DNA of 64,000 nucleotides from Juglans regia (Eukaryota; Streptophyta; Magnoliopsida; Fagales; Juglandaceae): NCBI RefSeq assembly GCF_001411555.2, contig NC_049901.1, positions 42,586,302-42,650,301 of the forward strand, in the 5' to 3' direction. Positions 44,118 through 56,578 of this stretch are shown piece by piece. A program made the translations under genes and the position numbers. Each line of letters opens with the position of its first letter. Positions within the stretch are counted from its first letter, which is position 1. A model generated the notes under the pieces. The model was not told the origin of the DNA, ran no database searches, and saw only the letters and a program-made list of their open reading frames with translations.

Positions 44118-44220
44118 AACTTTTTCATGACGCAGATATACACATTTTGGTCCAACTATATATAACAAGATTGATGGACCTATTTCGTGTGTGTGTATAT
44201 ATATATATATATATATTCTA
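44118..44220 (-). repeat. Inverted copy D, right part
   Basis: Continues the complement of copy A (positions about 440 down to 350): TTTTTCATGACGCAGATATA and ATATACACATTTTGGTCC match the complement of the stretch around 400-435, followed by a shared TA microsatellite. Confidence 0.7.
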
Positions 44221-44725
44221 TTATATAAGAATATTGGTATTGGACAAGCTAAATGTCAGTGAAATCCAAAATATAGTTAAGTTTTATATAAATGACATGC
44301 ATTGGACTAGCTAAAAATGTTTAGGTTAGATTTTAAGCTACAGTTACTTTAAAAAAATTTTCAAAGTTGGAGAGGCACTCTTCACTCATCAAACCCATAT
44401 TATATTCACAAATAATCAACAACCCATGTGGATCTAAATCGTATACCAACACACATTTTCTACATTTTTTAGCAGTGCATTAGGATTTCATTACTAAACC
44501 ACATACCAATTCACACTATTTCATTAATGCCTTACAAGTCATGGAGATTGCTAATGGTTGATGATGTTTTTCCTCAAACGTACTTTTTAACTTATTTGAG
44601 ATTAAAAAATATTTTAATACGTAACAGTCAAACAACCTAATTTTTTTATTATTATAGAGTTTAATTATAAGGTTATTTTAGAACTTTTTAAAACTCCTAA
44701 TGCAACTCCAAACAAGCCCGGAGAA
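44220..44725. other. Intergenic, no gene seen
   Basis: AT-rich, no supported frame. The part around 44580-44715 may be a short degenerate MITE. Confidence 0.35.
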
Positions 44726-45060
44726 TATTCTATGTAGCTAGTCCACATTTCCCAGTATTTTGACGTTCAAGCTATATATATATACATATATCGTTCCCGT
44801 GCATGAGTTGATTCATTCAAGCTCAGTTCAACCTTCAAACCATGACTCATTCAAACCCTGGTAGGCACTAGTCAATCCATTTATGCCCCCATCGAAAAAT
44901 CTACCATAGGCAAACCCTATGAGGAGCTCTCCTCCAGCTTTATGTATCCATCGACTTATCAAAAATTTCTATATATTTTTTCCAAAATAAATTGGCTTGA
45001 GAGAGAGACAGACAGAGGATATAAATGTCAATCCCTTCATATTTAGCTTTAGAAATTAAG

Positions 45061-45243
45061 ATGGGTTTATCTCGTGGGAAAAGTGTCTTCATAGTTCTTT
45101 TTTTTTTTTTTTTTATCATTTTATTTGCTTCTCCCCAACTTGGAGCAATGAGACCATTAGAAGGAGAATAATGGTGGGAGACGACTAGCCTTCTGGTTCT
45201 ATCCCTTCAAAAGGCTACTCCGGTTTGTCCATCTGGTCCCAAT
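45061..45243 (+). pseudogene. PIP-like precursor pseudogene (sister of 25028-25249)
   Basis: It starts MGLSRGKSVFIVL, then a T-run that has grown by whole codons into a poly-Phe signal segment, then FASPQLGAMRPLEGE and a premature TAA at 45169-45171 (CAA in the intact copy). Downstream the frame still reads SLLVLSLQKATPVCPSGPNP. It then ends at about 45247, where a gypsy LTR begins, so the C-terminal CTHIP part is gone. The TATA box of the intact copy is also missing here (CCCTATGAGG at about 44915). Three independent lesions make this a dead copy. Confidence 0.85.
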
Positions 45244-45247
45244 CCAT

Positions 45248-47944
45248 CCACATATCTCAAATAACATAATAAAATGAACTAGAGTTTACATAAGTCTCCA
45301 TAAGCCATCTAGAAATATTGAAATTCAACCACTAAATAAAATAAATCCCACAATAGCAATAGTACCCTGAGGTACTCAACTCCTATCATCAGCTAATCTT
45401 GCCCACGGATTCTATTATTGATCCTCAGCTGAACCATCAAAATCATCTAAAATATTGTGAAGATAAAGTGGTGAGTTATCAACAACTCAGTAAGCAGATA
45501 ACATATACTAGTATGTAAACATAAGCATTTACAGAGTTCTGAATGTAGAACAAAATATTTACTTTCAGAATGTTGAATCAAAACATGTTGTCAAAATATT
45601 AGAAAGATAATTTCATAAATATTCTTATTTAAAAGTACTTGGGATAGTATAATTAAGACATAATCTTATTAGAGCAGATATCACTATTATTACCATGATA
45701 GGATCGTATACAACTATTATACCCATGACATGGGCGTATACCACTATTATTACCCGTTATGAGGCCGTGTACTACTATTATGCCTATGGCAAAGCTTTAT
45801 ACCACTATTATACCCATGACAGGACCTTAACAGAACAAAATAGAAACAAAATTAGATACAGAATCAGAAAGTCATGACAAAAATTTTTTAGATTCCACAT
45901 CATATCAAAACAAAATACCGAACAAATTCAGATCATTTCAAATATTAGAAAAAAACAGATTCAGAATCTCTTCACATCACATGCACAACTTTTCAGATTT
46001 CATATTCGCTTTTTTTTTTTTGAACAGTTCAGAAACAGAATGCCAAGATATTACTCATGTCTGCACCAGCCATGAGAAAAATACTTTCTCTTTTATACAA
46101 ATTTCATGAGTAATGCAGAACACATAATTGAGATTATTTTTAAGTTTTATTTTCAAAACATAACATGCATGTTTTTCATAAATTAACGTCAGTCCATATC
46201 TTTTTAATGCAAAGTCTAAGATTGGAAACCTACTTACCCGACTCGAGTAGTGTAATCTCTACATTTTGTGACCGTAAACTAATCGTGTCACGATAACCTA
46301 AATCAAAAAATATTTGTTCACACATCAATAACCCATCTAGTACATAAACTTAGCTAACAAAAACTTTACTTCCCTAAGAATAGAATATAACAAGCTCGTA
46401 ACCATTTAAGTATGTAAATCAGCCCATAAACAGACAAATTCTACAACCAACCAACAACAATTTACTCCTGTAAATCACTCCACCATTTCACCGACTACGC
46501 TATCACAAAATCATCACCAACCCACAATTATATCCACTCTCCACATGTTACACAATCCAAACAGCGACACCACCACCCAACCAATCCACTACTCAGCCCC
46601 AAACAACAGCATGCATCACGTCTCCTCCACTTGAAAACTCCACAATTTTGAGTCTTACGACATATCCAATAGAAACCAACAAATAACAACACACTTGATT
46701 TTTATTTGTTAACCGACTTCATCTAAAATTTTTCTGCAACTTTTGACCAGTCATAACACACATAACGATGCCAATGATGAGCCTAAAGGTCTGAATATCT
46801 TACCTAAACTCGTGTGTGGCTCGTGGAATTAAAGAGCAGAATAACATGGTCTAGAGCGATGGCGACGTCCTATGATATCAAGTAGTGACGTTAAATTATA
46901 CTCAAGAGTTGGGTAATGTACCACAATGGTAATTATTGAACAAGGGCATTACCTACGTTGGTGATGGAATTTATGTGGCTCCAAACAGCGGTGATGCACT
47001 GCTGAGAAGGGAAACGATCTATGCCAAATTTTTGTGAGTGATAAGTTAGTGAAAGTGCACAGAGAGAGAGAATTAGAAAATTACTCAACAAAATTTGAAG
47101 AGACTCACTACTATCAGGCAGGATTTCGGCATAGACAACAGCAACCTACGAATAGTGGCGTTAGTGTTCTGTGTACATCAAGATGTTTTAGGATTCAAAA
47201 CAATAGAAGAAAAGAAAAAGAAAAACAATATACATGTAGACACAGAGAGAAAAATAGTGAGAATGAGAACTAGATCTAAACATTTAAAGGGAAAGCGAGA
47301 GAAATAAAAACAAGGGAGTTAACGGTGAGGGATGCTTACTGTGTTCCACTAAAATTCTGTTAAAGGGTTGGCGGCAACCGACAGAAAAACAAAACACTCA
47401 AACTAAGGTGGGGTGTCGCATGGCTACTTAGTGGGAAAGGAAAGAAATAAAATTTCAAAGAGATAAAATTGAGATAAACCTATAACTACTGGTGGAGAGA
47501 TGAACATAGAGAGAGAGGTCTGAAACTTAGAGAGAGAGAGACAAAGAGACAGAGAGAGGGGTGTGGGCTTACCGCCCTGAGGGGAGTCAGCTGGCGATTG
47601 ATCACGCATTATGTGAGGATGGTTGACGATGACAGTGATCCACAGAAACCCACGAACTGTAACAATCAAAGTCACCAAAAATCATAGGATAGGAAGAGAG
47701 AGAGAGAGAGAGAGAGAGAGATCTATTAAGAGAGGTTTTGATGTGAGAAAAAAGGGAGAACTGCAGAGGTGGGGGGTTTGTATCGAGGTGGAGGGATTAT
47801 CGGGATGAAGAAAATTGTAAGGGGAAGAAACTGTCGAGTGAGAGAAAGCTAAAAAGGAAAGGATTAATACCAAAATGATGTCATTTTCGGTCCCCCTCGT
47901 TGGCTTCTCGTGGGCTTGGTCTAGGCTTGGGCCTGAGTGTTACA
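45248..47944 (-). repeat. 3' LTR of the gypsy element, outer end truncated
   Basis: Ends (plus-strand view) in ...CCTGAGTGTTACA. Its left side starts inside the PIP-like pseudogene and lacks about 190 bp that the other LTR has (52066-52256). It includes (GA)n tracts near 47520 and 47695 and no gene. Confidence 0.8.
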
Positions 47945-48105
47945 TCCTCCTCCCTAAAAAAAAAATTCATCCTTGAAATTTGCTACAAGACATGAAAATT
48001 CCTATAAAATAAACATGGGTATTTGACTCGCATCTCTTCCTCAAATTTCTAAGAAGCTTCGCTAGTAGCTTGATTATTCCACAAGACTTTAACCAAAGGA
48101 ATGGT

Positions 48106-49500
48106 TCAAGTCCGCAGCACTTGTTCTTTCCACTTTAGAATTTGCATTGGTTCTTCAGCGTATGTCAAATTTTCCTGAATCTGAAGGGGCTCATGAACAA
48201 TAATGTGGGTGGGGTCGAGGATGTACTTCCTCAACATAGACACATAAAATACATTGTTCACTCCCGAGAGTGTTGGTGGTAGAGCCACCCTATAAGCCGC
48301 TGGGCCAACCCGATCAAGAATCTCAAAGGGCCCAACATATCTAAGGCTCAACTTACCCCTATTTCCAAATCTCACGACTCCTTTCATCGGTGCAATCCTT
48401 AGAAATACCTTGTCTCCAACCTCAAACTTCAGTTGGCGAGGTTGATTATCTGCATAGCTCTTTTGTCGACTCTGTGTTGCCTTTATCCTAGCTCTAATAG
48501 TCTCTATCTTCTCTAATATTTTCTGTATGATTTATGGCCCTAGAATTTGTGTTTCACCCACTTCGTCCAAATACAAGAGAGATCTACGCCTCCTACCATA
48601 TAATGCTTCATACAGTGTCATCCCAATACAAGCCTGGTAACTATTATTATAAGCAAACTCAACTAGGGGCAAGTGTGGCATCTAGGTCTCCCTGAAATCC
48701 AATACGTACGCCCTTAACATGTCCTCCAAAATCTGAATAGTCATTTATGTCTCTCCATCCATCTAAGGGTGCAAAGCAATACTAAAATTCAAGATGGTGC
48801 CCATAGCCTCCTATAGACTCCTCCAAAACTTCAAAGTGAATCAAGGATCTTTATCTGATACGACCGATATCGGCACCCATGTAATCTTACTATCTCTTGT
48901 ACATACAACTCTGCTAATTTCTCCAACTTATATGAAACTTTGATGGGCACAAAGTGAGCAGTCTTCATCAAAATATCCACTACCACTCATATCGCATACT
49001 ATCCAATCGGTGACTATGGTAGTCCTATCACAAAATCCATGGAGATATGTTCCCACTCTGAAGTGGTTGCAACAATCATGTCGGTCTCTGATGTTCTGCC
49101 TTCACTTGTGGGCACGTTAAGCACTGTTCTACAAATTTCGCAATTTTCCTTTCCATACCATTCCACCAAAAAGATTATTCATATCTCGATACATTTTGAT
49201 ACTCCCTAGGTGGACAGTGTAAAGAGAACGATGTGCTCCCTCAAGAGTCACCCTTTTTACCCCATCGTTGTTAGGCACACACAATCTACCTCTAAATCTT
49301 AATGCCCAATCATAAAAAATGTTGAACTTGCAATTATCCTTTTTTCTTACTTCTTCAACAAGTCTTACTATACATGAATCTTCTTTTTGGGCGGCCTTAA
49401 TTCTATCTACCAAAGTTGGTTGAGCTGTCAAACTAGCCACGAACGCTTGTCGATTACTAGTGAAAATCTCTATCCCGACTCTTTCCATGTCCATTAGCAT
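48106..49500 (-). pseudogene. Gypsy integrase remnants
   Basis: The zinc-binding part (49129-49500) includes HRSLYTVHLGSIKMYRDMNN, the H...H half of the HHCC motif. The catalytic core between 48390 and 49130 is broken by stops. The C-terminal part (48106-48387) reads RFGNRGKLSLRYVGPFEILD, then VGPAAYRVALPP and VFYVSMLRKYI, the conserved end of gypsy integrases. No chromodomain was recognised. Confidence 0.85.
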
Positions 49501-50720
49501 TGATGTTGAGTAGTAAGAGTTGCAAGTGTTGGTCCCATAGACTTCTTACTTGGTGCATCAGCTACCACATTAGCTTTGCATGGGTGATAGTTAATGGTAC
49601 AATCGTAATCCTTGATCAATTCAAGCCATCTCCTCTGTCTCATATTTAACTTCTTTTGAGTAAAGAAATACTTTACGCTCTTGTGATTCGTGTAGATCTG
49701 GTATTTTTTCTCATATAAATAACGCCTCCAAATCTTGAGTACAAAAGTAACTATTGCTAACTCTAGGTCATGTATGGGGTGATTTTGTTCATATGCCTTC
49801 AATTTCCATGAAGCGTATGCTATAACCTTCCTGTGTTCATCAATACACACTCCAAACCCAACCTTGATGAGTCACTGTAAACCACAAATCCTTCTCTCTC
49901 ATTGGGAACTGTAGAACTGGAGCTGTCACCAATCTCTTCTTCAATTCCAAGAAGCTTTCCTCATCTTTGTAATCCATTCCAACTTATTATTCTTCCTAAT
50001 AAGGGCGATAAGAGGAACCACTATTTTAGAGAAACTGTCAATAAACCGACGGTAATATCCAACCAATCCCAAGAAACTTCTAACTTCATGCATATTGGTT
50101 GGTCGTGACCAATTAACTATTGCTTCAACTTTTCCAGGGTCTACTGAGATGCTGTCCTTTGAGACTATATGACCCAAGAATTAAATGGACTCAGGCCAAA
50201 ACTCACACTTCTTCAACTTAGCGAATAGCTTCTTATTCCTAAGTGTCCCAAGTACTTGTCTCAGATGTTCTTCATGTTCAGTTTTGCTCTTGGAGTATAT
50301 CAATATGTCATCAATGAATACTACCACAAACCTATCCAAGAATTCGTGAAATATCCAATTCATCAAATCCATAAATACAGGTGGGACAGTAGTTAGGCCA
50401 AACTGCATGACCAAGAATTTATAATGACCATATCCGGTCTTGAAAGTTTTCTTAGGCACATCCTCTGCCTTGATCTCCTATTGATGATACCCCAATCTGA
50501 AATCAATCTTGGAAAATACTTGAGTGTCTTGCAACTAATTAAATAAATCCTCTATGCAAGGCAACGAATATTTATTCTTTATGGTTACTCTGTTAAGCTC
50601 TATGTAATCAATACTCATTCTCATCGATCCATCTTTCTTTTTCACAAACAAGACTGGAGCTCCCCAAGGTGACACATTGGGCCTAATTAAATTTTGTAAC
50701 TGTTCTTTGAGTTTTGCCAA
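49494..50720 (-). pseudogene. Gypsy reverse transcriptase and RNase H remnants
   Basis: The RT starts near 50720 ([20 protein letters not shown], then [15 protein letters not shown]). It continues at 50181-50459 with [20 protein letters not shown] and the catalytic [12 protein letters not shown] (FIDD variant of YxDD). At 49941-50177 it reads [19 protein letters not shown] and [14 protein letters not shown]. RNase H (49494-49850) has IAYASWKLKAYEQNHPIHDL, a relic of the usual 'SR-L--E-NY--HD-E' block, and IYTNHKSVKYF in place of the usual TDHKSLKY. Stops and frameshifts separate the segments. Confidence 0.88.
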
Positions 50721-50814
50721 CTTAGATGGTGAATTTTCTAAGGGGCCTTGGAAAGAGGTGTCATACTTGGTGGTAACCCAGACAAATCCTTAGTGAATAC
50801 CTATGGATACTCGT

Positions 50815-51366
50815 TCATTGGACATCATCTAACTTCAATTCTTGATTTGGTTCATCCACCACGTAGGCCAAATACCCCTGAGACCCATCATAGATTAGCC
50901 TGCCAACCTGAACAGCAAATATAACTGATAGTAGGGTACGCACCATGGATCCCGTAAACCGAAACTCCTCTCCCTCTGGAGGTTTGAATACCACCTCCTT
51001 TTTAAAACAGTCAATATTGGCATAATTGGAAGCTAACCAATCCACTCTCAATATTACAGCAAACCCAATCATATGGAATACTACTAGATTAGTTGGCATT
51101 TCTCTCTCTCTAATTTTTATTGGACACCCATGCAGAATCTTGTTACCAGTCACTGAATTTCCCGCTAGGGTCGAGACTATTAAATTGTAATCTATCTTTT
51201 CAACTTCCCCAAGGCAAAGCTTGACATAATCCATTAAAATAAATGAGTGGGTAGCTCCAGAGTCAAACAAAATAGTAACTTTATCAAAAAATAGAGGAAG
51301 AATTCCTGTGATTACGTTTATATAATCCATAAATATAATTACATGAGCAGTCCAAAATTTTAACAA
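50815..51366 (-). pseudogene. Gypsy aspartic protease segment
   Basis: An open stretch of 183 codons with the retropepsin active site ILFDSGATHSFI, then LIVSTLAGNSVTGNKIL and VILRVDWLASNYANIDC (usually ILGMDWL). It belongs between gag and RT. The gag part to its right (51370-52065) is unrecognisable. Confidence 0.88.
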
Positions 51367-51369
51367 AAG

Positions 51370-52065
51370 GTAACTTAATTGGAGGAGGATTTACCTGTGA
51401 TTATGTCATTCTTGTCCTTAGCTTTTCCAAGATGCTAAATATTTCTTCCATGTCTTGAATCCAATCAATCGCTGCGTTTGAATGGCCTCTTCCATGAAAT
51501 ATGAGAGGATGGGTACGATTAAATTGCTCAAATATGCAGCCTCCCTCATTGTTGATTTCTTTCAAATCCGTAAGATTTTAGACTCGGTGACTGGACGTCA
51601 TCCTATAAGCTTAAACTAAAATGTTCTAGAGAAGGAACTCACATATACTAAATGTATATATAAACATAAATATAGATACAAAAGTAATAATTAAAACAAA
51701 TTCAGAACTTTCTTGTTTTACCCATTCCTCACCATATTTTTAATCAACTTAAGGTATGCATATTCTAAAATCTTAAGTCTCACTAAAATTCATGCCCTAA
51801 CACTTTCTACGCCTAAGTCTTGGTGTATGATTAGAACTCACATGCTATAATTCATAGAACCCAAAATTCTCCAATCAAATACCATATCCTTTCCTACCAC
51901 CTGTAATTCATACCTGACCTCAAGGCAACTTACCTATTTCTAAGACTAAACCTCGAATGTCATGATAAATCATTTGCTTAAAGTCTACAAAGTCTAAACC
52001 TTAGATCTCGAAAACCTCAATCCAAAAAGTCTGCAGAATGTCAAACCAGGCTCCAATACCAACTA
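51370..52065 (-). other. Degenerate gag/leader of the gypsy element
   Basis: Between the protease segment and the primer-binding site there is only stop-rich sequence. Normal gag length is several hundred codons, so much has been deleted. Confidence 0.5.
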
Positions 52066-52431
52066 TAACACCCTGATCTCAAAGGTCTAGGGAGTTAACT
52101 CTTGTTACCTAATAATCAACTTCAACAATGCTAATATATTCTGCAAATCCAAATATATATTTCCAAATGCTCCAAATCAAACATAAATTCCTTTAGTTTG
52201 ATTAACTACACATACTCGTTTGTCAGATTCTCAATATAATAAACCCAATAAAATAGATCAACCACTCCACATATCTTAAATAACATAATAAAATGAACAA
52301 GAGTTTACATAAGTCTCCATAAGCCATCTAGACATACTGAAATCCAAACACTAAATAAAAGAAATCTCCCAATAACAATAATACCCTGAGGTACTCAACT
52401 CCTATCATCAGCTAATCTTGCCCACGCACTC
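52066..52431 (-). repeat. 5' LTR remnant of the gypsy element
   Basis: The end next to the primer site (plus-strand TAACACCCTGATCTC) is intact. At about 52431 the LTR is cut off where LINE sequence begins. Confidence 0.8.
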
Positions 52432-53790
52432 TATTTGGCCTCATTAATGCATTTAGTGGAAGGCCCCAATCCAAAAAAAGGAAAGAGCTCTTCTCCTTCA
52501 CGAAGTGAAAGTGAATGTTTAATGGTGGAGGCTGGGTTCCAACCCAGCCAAGGCCAATGAATCTCTTAAGTTGGAACTTTCGAAGGCTTGAGAACCCTCA
52601 AACTGTCAGAATCCCGAGTCTCTTGACAAATGAAAAGTCTCACAACTTGGCTTTCTTAATGGAAACCAAGTGTAATAAAAAGTATAGTTGAGTTTACAAG
52701 GGTTAAACTGAAGTTTGATAACTGCTTTGTTGTAGAAAGTATTGGTTGTAGTGAAGCTTTGGCTCCCTTGTGGAATAATATGGTGGATGTTCAGCTTGTT
52801 AGTTATACCATATGGCATATTAATGCAATTATCTCAAAGGCTCCCAATGTATCTCCCTGGCAGTTTACTGGATTCTATGGTCATCCAGAGACATCGAAGA
52901 GGGAAAGTAACTGGACCCTGCTTAAGCACTTGAAACCAAATAGAGACATACCATGGCAATGTGCTGGGGATTTCAATGAGATTAAATGTCATGATGAGAA
53001 AAGTGGAGCTGCGTCTCGACCTTACAAGCAAATGGAGAATTTCAGGGAAGCTCTTGAATTTTGTGCTTTAAGTGAAGTTCATACTATAGGCCAGCAACTT
53101 ACTTGGTCCAATAAAAGGAGAGATCATGGCTTTACCAAAGAAAGACTTGATAGAGCCGTTGGTAACCCTGAATGACATAAAAACTTCAACTACTCTTGCT
53201 GCTCAGTTTTACCTGCCATCAAATCTAATAATAATCCCATCCACATTGTTGTTTCTGATACTTCCAGCTCTAATTACATCAGTGGTAACGAAAGAAGAAG
53301 ACGTTATCTCTTTAGATGGGAAGCTGCTTGGCAGCTAAAAGAAGGCTGCTCAGACACTATCAGAGAGGCATGGAGGTTGGCTTTTAATGGAGATCATGGA
53401 TGCTCAAGGGTCAAAGATAAACTCTTTAAGTGCAAATAGTCTATCAGGGAATGGAACTCTTCTATTGCTAGAAACAAGCAAGGAACTATTAGAAAGAAAA
53501 TGAAGGAAATTGTTGATTTACAAGCTTCAGCAAATGGTGAGCAGATTAGTATATTTCAGCAGCTTCAAAGAGAAGTGGAGAGCTGTCTTAGGGAAGATGA
53601 ACTCAAATGGAAGCAAAGAGCCAAGCAGAGATGGTTACATCAAGGTGATAGGAATACTACGTATGTCCATGTATATGCAGATCAGAGAAGAACATCAAAC
53701 ACGATCAAACAGATTGTAGATAATCAAGGCCACTCAATAACAAATCACTCCATGATAGGGGCCACTTTCACTCCATCATTATTCTTAAAC
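52432..53790 (+). pseudogene. LINE (L1-type) ORF2 fragment: endonuclease region
   Basis: ORF2 starts at the ATG at 52557: MNLLSWNFRRLENPQTVR, then NLAFLMETKC, the catalytic METK block of the AP-like endonuclease. After a frameshift it continues at 52759 with SPWQFTGFYGHPETSKRESN, WQCAGDFNEIKCHDEKSG (the GDFN block) and GQQLTWSNKRRDHGFTKERL. The region after 53500 (KQRWLHQGDRNTTYVHVYAD) is the linker before the RT. RT itself is absent. It is an old 5' piece, broken by stops, with no poly(A) end. Confidence 0.85.
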
Positions 53791-53937
53791 TTATTATATA
53801 TACCATCAATATTGCTAATTATTATGTGGCAAATTTTGATCCAAAATACACATGGTTCGATTGCCGGTACATGCGAAACTTGGGAAAGACTAGCAGTAGT
53901 GATGACATTTATAAATTATCAAACTCACGATGAATAA

Positions 53938-54368
53938 TGTTGGTAGTGGGTACTCCATGGCTCATATTGTGTCAACATGGGTGGGGAAGTCATTAAAATT
54001 AACTCCCCACTACTACCACTTAACTTCAGGGAAGTTAATCAACCTCCCATATGAAAACTCTTTAAATAAAAGTTTTACGTGCATTAAATTAAGAATAGTG
54101 AAAAAGTGAACGTACAAAAGAAAAGACATCATCTCTCTCTACAATTTCCTAGAGCAACCATCTAGATCTCTTGATCTTGAAGCGTTGATTTTTTAGAAGA
54201 CTCTAGTAGCCTCCTATAAGCGACGTAGAGGTGCAAATAACAAAGCGACGTGAGCTGTAAGACGAGCAAAGATCCGGCCTTGTGGGAATTCCGCTCCTTA
54301 AAATAATTCAAATTAACCTTATTTAACAAATATATTTACACAAACTTGTCGTAGTAAGTCGAGGACGC
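53938..54368. other. Unassigned segment, possible solo LTR
   Basis: Starts TGTTGGTAGTGGG and ends TCGAGGACGCA directly before the left edge of copy C. TG...CA ends and a length of 431 bp would suit a solo LTR ('gttttacgtgcattaaattaag', 'cttgtgggaattccgctcc' inside), but no target duplication or partner was found. Confidence 0.3.
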
Positions 54369-54378
54369 AAGTCTATGC

Positions 54379-54468
54379 ATGACTATGGCCTACAATACAA
54401 TTTTGGCCTTACAAGTCCTCATCATCTTTCTCTATGCAGTAAATGGTACGTACATTTTTCACTTATAG
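54379..54468 (+). other. Signal-peptide-like mini-frame at the left edge of copy C
   Basis: The frame reads MTMAYNTILALQVLIIFLYA and then meets GTAAATGG, a plausible splice donor at 54439. Without splicing it stops about ten codons later. The copy B counterpart has small deletions that destroy the frame. It may be the first exon of a decayed secreted-protein gene, but no following exon was found. Confidence 0.2.
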
Positions 54469-55406
54469 TCGTGAAATGAAAGGAACCTACCTTCCATTCA
54501 TATTTACATATATATTGATCATATGTCATGTATAACTATATATATTTAAGAGGATTATAAAATATGGTCATTACACTTATATATTTTACACATCAAATTA
54601 CAGATAATAGTGAAAGAGTTCTATGAAGATTTCTTCTTCATGCATGGGCCATCTAAAACTGTATTTAGAAGCTAGCCCCAACTTGTTGCGCAAACCAAAA
54701 TTTTAGATGAACTCCACGACTATGAAAACCAAATGGGGCATATTAATTAGCTTTCATTTTGTGCAAGTTATAATATAATTGTTGTAAGCCCCAACGATCG
54801 GACAGTCATTATCTATTGGTGGTTTGGTTCAGACTTTAAAACTTTGACATAAATAAGCAGCAAAGAATTTAATTAGCTAATTCAAAATTACTGTTCACTA
54901 ATAATATTTTTTTGAATCAAATTCTAGTCTCGCCCATTTGTGTATTTTCAACATTGTGCACTTATTTTTTTCGTTTTTCTTGTTTTAATGTGGAGTGAAA
55001 CAATTGAAAATCATACCCCAACATGCAGTAATAATATTATTACGTCATGAATTCATGAATGTCATCAAAATGGAGAATGATCATAAACTTTCTAGGAAAA
55101 TCTTACAGACTTTCTGTGATTGGTAACCCATCACTAATGTAATTATTAGAATTGGTTTGACTTAGTTTTTCAATTTAAATTAATTGGGTTTTGTTAAATA
55201 CGGAAATAAATTGTATAAAATATATATATATATGTAGTAAAACTTGTACCTAGTACATGAACTAGTGTTACCCAATCAAAATCTATCATGCTGTGAAGCA
55301 AACACCTTGCATGGGCATAAGTGAGGCCTGAATATCTTTGTTTTGGTTTTTCATATTTTTTTGGTTGAATATATTATCTTAAAATGAAAACCCCAAGAGA
55401 AAATAA

Positions 55407-55595
55407 CTAAGATCTCGTTTGGTTATATAAATTATTTCATCTCATTTAATTATTATAAATTTTTCAAATTTCTACACAAAATATAATAAATAATTTAATT
55501 TTTTTAAATTCTAAAATAGAAATAATATTAAGATATTATATTTTAATAATATTTTATTTAATTTTTATTTTATCCCATATGTATGAGACCTAAGT
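55407..55595. mobile_element. Short MITE (counterpart of 10063-10258)
   Basis: Same AT-rich block with TCTCGTTTGGTTATATAAAT at the left and ATGAGACCTAAG at the right. Confidence 0.45.
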
Positions 55596-56531
55596 TGTTT
55601 TAGTTTTCTTGCCCACCTTCCAAGTAGATAGGAAAAAGACGGAGACACGAGGAACAAATTAAGGCAAGAGTGTCTGTCCGGAGTCGAGTCAACAAACTTA
55701 CAAAGTCAACCAATTTTACTTTTGCTCGATAAGATCTTTGACGGTTTTTTGAAAGGAACGATTCAAAGAGAACGGTCCCTTTGTCCTTTGTTTCTTTGAT
55801 AGAATCAATTAATTTGGACCAACGTGATTGGCGAGGAAATGATATATATCCAATATAAATTTATCTTTTTAAAATTTTTAGAATAAATGATAGTTTTACG
55901 TGATATCAAATTCTTAAATTTGAATCTTTACTATAAATTATATCTCATTTAATTAAATATTTTACAAATTGACTGAGATCTCCACCCGTATGACTTTCTT
56001 AATAAAATCATTAATTTTTGGTTTACGGGTATTTCACAGTTTAAATAAAAAATTCTTAATACAAAATTCTCAATAAATTCTCATCGGTTGGGCGATGTTG
56101 TGTTAGATAGCTTAAGTGTGAATTTGTTGCTTGGTTGTAATAGTGTTGATGTAAACTGGTGTTCAAGAAAGAGGAGAACTTATTGGAAGCCTAAGAAAAT
56201 GTCATGCACAGAAAGTGTTTGGTAAAAATTCTAAGAAGAAAAATTATGCTCAAATCGGCCAAGGAGGGAAACGACGTCCTTAAGGTGGTGAACTGGTGGC
56301 GACGGATGCTATGGCAGATGCTGGTGGTGGTGCTTTGGTTGGCGACGCACGCGGGTTTAAGATGAAGATTCAAGTCGTGCATAGATGAAGTTGTCGATTT
56401 TGCAGTGTTTTACAATTTAATCCCGTGTGCACGAGTCTAGCCTCATTATGGTGTAATTTCTGATGTGGCGCCCTCCTATTGGAGGCCGGCTGTTATTCTT
56501 TTAAAAGCAGATGGACCACTTGGCAGGGGCA

Positions 56532-56532
<1 letters not shown>

Positions 56533-56575
<43 letters not shown>
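56533..56575. repeat. (TA)n microsatellite
   Basis: About 40 bp of TA repeats in copy C. Confidence 0.95.

Positions 56576-56578
<3 letters not shown>

Larger units (their letters stand above)
45248..52431 (-). mobile_element. Ty3/gypsy retrotransposon (Tekay/Del-like), degenerate
   Basis: Minus-strand order protease, RT, RNase H, integrase identifies Ty3/gypsy. A long 3' LTR (45248-47944) and the remaining end of the 5' LTR (52066-52431) share the block 'cataagtctccataagccatctaga'. The primer site (TGGTATTGGAGCC, complement of about 52049-52061) adjoins the 5' LTR, and a purine tract (AGGGAGGAGGA, complement of about 47945-47955) adjoins the 3' LTR. Both LTRs are truncated at their outer sides, so no target duplication remains. 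Gag is not recognisable. Confidence 0.88.

Noticed and set aside
45695..45877. Tyr/Thr-rich frame with repeated YYYY text
   Set aside because: It arises from a short degenerate tandem repeat ('accactattatacccatgac') in a gypsy LTR.
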